From contig WSUB01000032.1 of assembly GCA_019633425.1 (NCBI GenBank), positions 186,001 to 250,000 on the forward strand: a stretch of DNA of 64,000 nt, given 5' to 3'. Below, piece by piece: positions 58,431-64,000 of the stretch; the stretch's first letter is position 1; each line of letters starts with the position of its first letter. The DNA is from Tulasnella sp. 424 (lineage: Eukaryota; Basidiomycota; Agaricomycetes; Cantharellales; Tulasnellaceae). Under the pieces are notes generated by a model. The model saw nothing but the letters and a program-made list of their open reading frames with translations, searched no databases and was not told where the DNA came from. The position numbers and the translations under genes are program-made.

Positions 58431-58934
58431 GGTTTGTTTGAGAGTGAGAACTGCTGGCCTGTTGGTGAGTTGGGAGATAAGAAACCACACCCAAGTCCAC
58501 GTTCTTTTATACATCGACAGATTGATTTGAGTATGTATGTGTGCTCAACAGCCAAGGTTGTATTACTAAATCATCTACCGATTCTGTCGTGTCATCCTCT
58601 GGGAAAGGGAGTGCCCGGAGGTGCCTGCTGACGCGCTCGATGATGCGTTCGGTGTGAACCGGCAAAAACAAACCGAGCCATCGTCCGTTGATCATCCGAA
58701 GCCAAGAAACGTCTCATACCAAGATATAATCGATTGCACTAATTTTTGAAAATTTGACTCAATCCCCATCGATCGTGATAGAGTAGGGATGGTAGTGGGA
58801 GCATTGTGTTTACCGAATCCGGCGGCTGACAAATGCTGCTCCCCTAATCCGGCGAATAAACACTACCCACGATGTGGCGCTATATGAAGCTGTTTTCAAT
58901 TACTCAAAGCAGGATCGTTTACACTTTCTTCATC
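58431..58934. other. Promoter of reductase 6
   Basis: TTTTATACATC near 58504 and a weakly conserved upstream block. No gene. Confidence 0.5.
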
Positions 58935-60365
58935 TCAAAAGCCCTTTGCTCGCAGAGCAGCTAGTGTGTCTAAAGAAACCTCCTCCAACGTGCGGAACTT
59001 GATGTCAAAAGTCTTCTGCGCCTTGGTCGAGATGTACTCGACTCGAGGCACATCCTTGCCAGCTCCGGGGTATCCTTTTGGAACATCGGGGTGGTCTCCG
59101 TGGGCATGAATGATGTCCACTAGGAAGCGCTTGTTAGCGATGCTGCAGAAGGAACTCAGGAATGAGAGACTCACAGACGTCTTGATATGTGAAGGACGCT
59201 GGAGACCGCGCATGAGATCGGCGTCAAATCGGGCAGTTTGGACACACCAAAAACACGTACAAGTGCTCACGATAAAGCGCTCCCCCGCAGCCTGAGCATT
59301 TGTCAAAGCCAAGACATGAACGAGCGCAACGTCTCTGACGTCAACGCAACTGCTGGGAGCTGTAAGCTCCTCTTTCGTCTTCGGGGGATTCTTGATGCTC
59401 GTATGGTCGTGGAAGAACGCGAGGGTTTCGTTGAGCTCGTTGACAGTCCTCACTTGTTGAATGGGGGGTCCCCATACCTTGAAGCGATTAAACTTGTTCA
59501 AGCCTCTGGTCAACGATGAGTAGAATCACTCACAAATGATGGGTTGATGGCGACCAGGTCAAAGTTAATGGACTCCTTATTCTTCTCCACGAATTCCCAA
59601 GCACCACGTTCGGCTAGGACTTTGCTTGCACTATACATAACTTGACCTGGGGTATCTCGACCAAGCTGTTCTACAGCTTTGGGAGCGTCGACGTTCCAGT
59701 CGGTCTATGGAGGAGTGAGTTGGATGTCGATAGAAGGCAAAGCTGTTGGTTTTACTCACCTCGTCGTAGTTCAAATTATCTTTAGCATGGTAGACGCTCG
59801 CGATAGAAGACGTCAAGACAACGCGTTTGACGGTCGGTGCGTATTTCTTGATGCTTTCAAGGATGCCGACGGTACCGTGAATCGCTGGTTCAATGATTGC
59901 TAACAGTACACCATTTAGCATGTTTCCTATCTACGGAGGAAAGGACAATACCCCTTGGTTCCTCGGCAAAGAAAGTCACAGGTGAGGCGGTGTGTTCTAC
60001 AGCATCTACTCCGACGACGGCCTCATCAAACGCACCCTCCTGATTTAGGGTATAGAGGAATGAGGTGTCCAGGCTATTCCCAGTTAAAGAGTCATCACTG
60101 GCCGACCTTGTCAATATCCTTCACAATGACATAAGAAAACTTTTCCCCGAAGTCTTTGAAAAGATCCTTGAGGTAGTCTCCTTTTGACTCCGAACGCACT
60201 GATAGAATTGGATGAGCTTCCAGAACAAAAATGGCGCAGAAAATGATGACTACCTGTTCCAACTACCGAGTACCCCTTCTCAAGGAGAGTTTTGCAGACC
60301 TGAGCGGCGATGAAGCCTGAGGCTCCGGTGACGAGGACCTTGGCTGGAGGTGAAACAAGAGGCAT
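58935..60365 (-). CDS. GRE2-type NAD(P)H-dependent reductase, copy 7 (most divergent)
   Basis: ATG at 60365 (MPLVSPPAKVLVTGASG), stop TGA at 58935 (other copies use TAA). All eight exon positions, including the 24-nt microexon, are conserved. Catalytic motif is YSASK. VEEL/ELTAPSSCVDVRDVALVH and FDIKFRTLEEVSLDTLAAL differ clearly from copies 1-6. Introns and flanks are unrelated to the other copies. It may be the founder or a slower, separately constrained paralogue. Role as for copy 1. Confidence 0.9.
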
Positions 60366-61378
60366 GATTCTAAAAGGTAAGTTGATGAGGATGCTTGGTT
60401 CGCTTCCAGATTCATTGTAGGTCGTGGTTGTCTTATATTGGCGAGTCGAATGCGACTTGTGCAGCTGCTCGAAGGCTGCTCGGTCCACTTTGGTCAAACA
60501 AAAATCGTCCACGTAAGCACAGACAGAATAATGCCGACTTGGACTATTTTAGGCTAGTAAAGATAAGAAAGGAAGATAAGAATACACCTCTCCGAGAGTT
60601 CTAACTGTGGATCCCATCAGATACAGCTGCTAGACTGTCTGGAAAGGGCATCTCGGTCGCTGTTCTCTCTTGGTGATTATCGGACCCCATGATCCAGATG
60701 CCAAGATAAAGAGCCCAGCATGGATAAATAGCATCTTTTAGGTTCTGATTGGTTCCAATTGACAGAGTTATTTGAAGATTGCAAAGTCGCCGCGCGGGGG
60801 GTCCGGTTTTCGCGAAGCCGCTACTCACGGACGGGTGCCAAGATATTGCTCCAAGAGCGACATATTTGAGAACATGGCATAGAAGACCTATTTACTCAGA
60901 GATTAAGCTTGCAGAGCCTCGATTAGGAAGGAATGGCGGTGATTCTTGTGCCGTTCGTTCGATAAAGCCCAGTGAGTTCAATCAAGCGCAGTTGTTTACG
61001 CCGGCTCGTTGACGTAGGCGCAGGCAATCCTCGGCCTCTTTGGGTCTGTTTGATCACCGTATCTTAGGTATCGGGGAATAGATCCCTTTCGAAACTTGTT
61101 CTTGGGTGCGCACACTGCACAGGAGCCCTGCACCTCCCGCACTCGGATCAACAGAACCTAGAGTTCCTAAACTCCCGAGGCTGGAACTGTGACTCGAATT
61201 CTGTCAGAGTGTACGCTCGACAGCCCTAGAGTCGTTCCTGTCGAATTATGGAATGTTGTTGGTGTCCTCCAGAGCATTCTGGGCGTTAGGGGTCATCATG
61301 ACATAGCCTCTCACAGTTCGGGTTTTCGAACTGGACCGACTGCGCCTCGTCGCCTCATCGACGAACCCCTCGACGCCG
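60366..61378. other. Divergent intergenic region
   Basis: Upstream regions of reductase 7 (TATAAGA on the minus strand near 60432) and of the plus-strand LRR gene. No coding frame with recognisable features. Confidence 0.5.
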
Positions 61379-64000
61379 GTGAACCATCAACTTATGGCAG
61401 AACCTGCAGCTGCCTCATCATCCACGGGACCCACTACAGGAAGTCCAAAAGCAGGTCCTTCGACGCTACCTCCTCTCTTCGTCCCTCCAAAGCCCGTTCC
61501 ACCGAAGACACCACCAAAACCAATTCTCAAAAAACCACCACCGCCACCCCAACCGTTCTTCTCATTCACCAAGAGCGTATTTTCTATCTCTTCGAAATTT
61601 CTCCCCCAGCAAGGTGGTGGTGGCTCTGCAGGTACCTCACGCGGCATACCTCCTGCACCCAGCAACGGTAGTGCACCCACAAATGGCAAGACACCGGAAA
61701 CACCTACAGACCCATCGCCTCTAAAACGAGCACACTTTATCATTCCACATCAACAAACGACATACCCAATCTCCTCGCAAGCTCCGCCATCGACGCCCGG
61801 CCTGCAGGAAAGCATCAAGGACATCGAGGAACGCGAAGCTGAGCGAAGGATCCGGGACTGCAACGACTCCAACTGGAGCTTGGAGCGAGTCGAGGAGTTC
61901 TACAAGGAGTGCTGTCGGCAACGAGAGGAGGCTGTCTTGGTGCCTGTCATTCGGGCGATTCAGGTACTGCTTGATTTGCTACAGCCAGGGTCGCGAGACT
62001 GACTTGCCATGCTAATTCCTTGAAGAGTGCCGGCCCTGTCGCGCCACGAACGCTCGACCTGACGGGTATCAAACTCACTCAATTCTCGGCGGCGACCCTT
62101 GCAGATGCACTCTCAATGGAATGGGGCCTGCGGAGGCTTGTGTTGAAGGACTGCGATCTAGACGACCTGGTCAGTACGTCACGGCGCACCCTTACGCGCC
62201 ACGAAGCCGGATTGACGTTTTGCCGTAGTCTCTCAAACCTATTTTGCACGCTTTGCTAATTCCGCAAACGCTGCCATATTTGTCGTTAGCGGGCAACAAA
62301 AGATTAAAGCCCCCAGCTTATAAGCTTATCGGCATCTTTGCACAGAAGGTTCGAGATATCCCGCCCGCACAATTGTAGGACGAGTCCTGACGTTCACAAT
62401 AACTAGGCAAATGCTCTTCAATTCCTTGACCTTTCAGGCACACCGCTAGAGAAGCGGTCCGTCGAATATATCATAGGCGCTCTAGAAAGCGCCCCACCTT
62501 CTCAACCGAAGTCGTCAACGGACGTGTCACCGTCATTCACGCCCATCTCTCCGAGCACCCCTCTTATGTCGGAAGGGGGATCTACGTCGTATTTCAACGG
62601 CACGGCGGGCTCACGGCCGACAGATGGTCTTCCTCCTAGTGGATTCTCAACACCCTCTGCTCTTGGCGTGTTCTTCAACGGCCATAACTCGCCAAGACCG
62701 AACGGTGCCGGAACGCCGCTCAACATTTCCCCAAACCCATCCTTTTCTAATCTCCCTCTGTCACCTACGGATGGCCCAGGGTCACCCAGGGTGTATCGTG
62801 TTACTTTACCGCCCAAGATCCCGAAAGCCAAATTAATTAGTCTACGACTGGATGAATGCGGTGTGCGAGGTGGAAGCCTGGAGGTTCTAGGTACGTTTTC
62901 TAAAACGTCCTCTATCTGGACATTTACTGACTTGGATGCACCAGCCCACGCCGTTCGCCCCTCATGTCTTGTTAACCTTTCCCTGAGGGGAAATCGGATA
63001 GGTCCAACTGGAGCAGTAGCGCTCGCGCTCATGATGAAAGACTATCCCGATTCAATGCCCGTGGTTCATGGGTCTCCTGGACTCTTGCCTCCAGGCTCAC
63101 CGCAGCCGAACCAAATGTCTTTTGGATCCGGTCTCGGTCTGGAAACTCCTCCGTCTCCGCGACCATCGCCGTTTGCCTCGTCCAACAACGCTCCACCTAA
63201 ACCCCCGCCGCGTCACCCCTTGCTTCAACAACAAGCAACCGCGCCGAACCCTGCACCAGGTGCGCCAATACAACCAACCTACACCCCCTATATACCGCGA
63301 GCGAGGAGAAACATGGTCCCGGCACCTCAACCTCAGAACATTCCGTTAATAACGTCTAGCAAAACTGGGGGAGTGACAACGCGGCATAACCCCCCACCGG
63401 CACACGGCTCGCCCCTGAACCGGGCAGCGAATTTGAGCGGTCGACCGGGAGCAGGGGATCTGCAACAACAGAAAACGGCAGTACCGCAGAAGGTCGATGG
63501 CCACTCAGCGGCACTGCTGGACAAGGTTCGGAGCTTGGATAACTTGCCTAGGCTAGGATCGCTGCAGACCCTCGACATACGCGGAAACGACCTGAGGGTA
63601 AGTCAACATCAGAGCTCCAACCAGAACCTCGACGCATCGCTAACTCCATCACAGACTGGGGTGACTTATATTGCTCAAGTCTTGAAGCGAAATCGAACCC
63701 TCAAAGTCCTTAACCTTAGCGAGAACCGAGTGGATGTGTTGGGACTAGTGGCCGTGGCAGAGGCATTGGTACGATTCCCCAAGACTAGTAGCACCTAAAT
63801 CCCTAACTAACAGACCTCAATAGAAATATAACTCTACTCTCGAAACTCTCGACATGAGTCGAAATCCTTGCTGCGGTCCTGGTTTGGAGGGGGTACGGGG
63901 ATTGAGACTCACAGGAATGAATGTCAATTCTAACCGAAATCCGCCGTAGATAACCTCGATTCGAACTGCCTTCACCATCAACACGTCTCTCAAGCGTCTC
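61379..64000 (+). CDS. PPP1R37-like leucine-rich-repeat protein (3' end outside window)
   Basis: Exons 61379-61963, 62026-62169, 62229-62348, 62407-62890, 62945-63597, 63655-63768, 63824-63892 and 63950 to beyond the window, all in frame. The N-terminus is Pro/Ser-rich (PPKTPPKPILKKPPPPP), then LKRAHFIIPHQQ, then the helix NWSLERVEEFYKECCRQREE. RNI-type leucine-rich repeats follow (TLDLTGIKLTQFSAATLADAL, LRRLVLKDCDLDDL, LPYLSLAGN, LQFLDLSGTPLE, LVNLSLRGNRIG, LKVLNLSENRVD, LETLDMSRN). Disordered Pro-rich blocks interrupt them. The order resembles animal PPP1R37, a protein phosphatase 1 regulator; function in fungi is inferred only. An alternative start is ATG 61394. Confidence 0.8.

Overview
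The window is nuclear DNA of a filamentous basidiomycete, most likely an Agaricomycete. Genes are split by short introns (about 45-90 bp) with GT-AG, and sometimes GC-AG, borders. They include an F-box/propeller protein, a WASP homologue, a UBR7/Mlo2 ubiquitin-ligase homologue, a bestrophin channel and a PPP1R37-like LRR protein. No rRNA, tRNA or CRISPR was found.

Layout. 1-1 kb: 3' part of an F-box gene (minus). 1.2-10.8 kb: a heat-shock block with two tandem sHSP genes (minus), a WASP/Las17 gene (minus, 7 exons) with a long serine/proline-rich N-terminal extension, and a third sHSP (plus) that has an intron. 11-33.5 kb: gene-poor, duplicated DNA carrying a family of short two-membrane-span proteins, all on the minus strand (seven apparently coding copies and two relics, recognised by a shared HAxS-x-V-A-I-P-x-P loop). 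They alternate with progressively truncated bestrophin copies. Two terminal-inverted-repeat elements lie here, one inside a bestrophin pseudogene and one carrying a gene-like exon. 34.9-37.3 kb: the only complete bestrophin gene. 37.5-44.1 kb: intact UBR7 flanked by two decayed partial copies. 41.9-60.4 kb: seven intact tandem copies of a GRE2-type NAD(P)H reductase (minus), each with eight exons including a 24-nt microexon, plus two deleted copies. Among them sits an uncharacterised gene in one good and one broken copy. 61.4 kb to the end: 5' part of a PPP1R37-like LRR gene (plus).

The unifying theme is repeated local segmental duplication in which one gene stays intact (sHSP, two-span protein, reductase) while the linked neighbour (WASP, bestrophin, UBR7, uncharacterised gene) becomes a truncated pseudogene. 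The sHSP promoters carry heat-shock elements and TATA boxes. The reductases share a TATA-containing promoter. The two-span family is the best candidate for a previously undescribed system; its function is unknown. Exon structures were derived by hand from splice signals and frame continuity and have not been checked against transcripts or databases.
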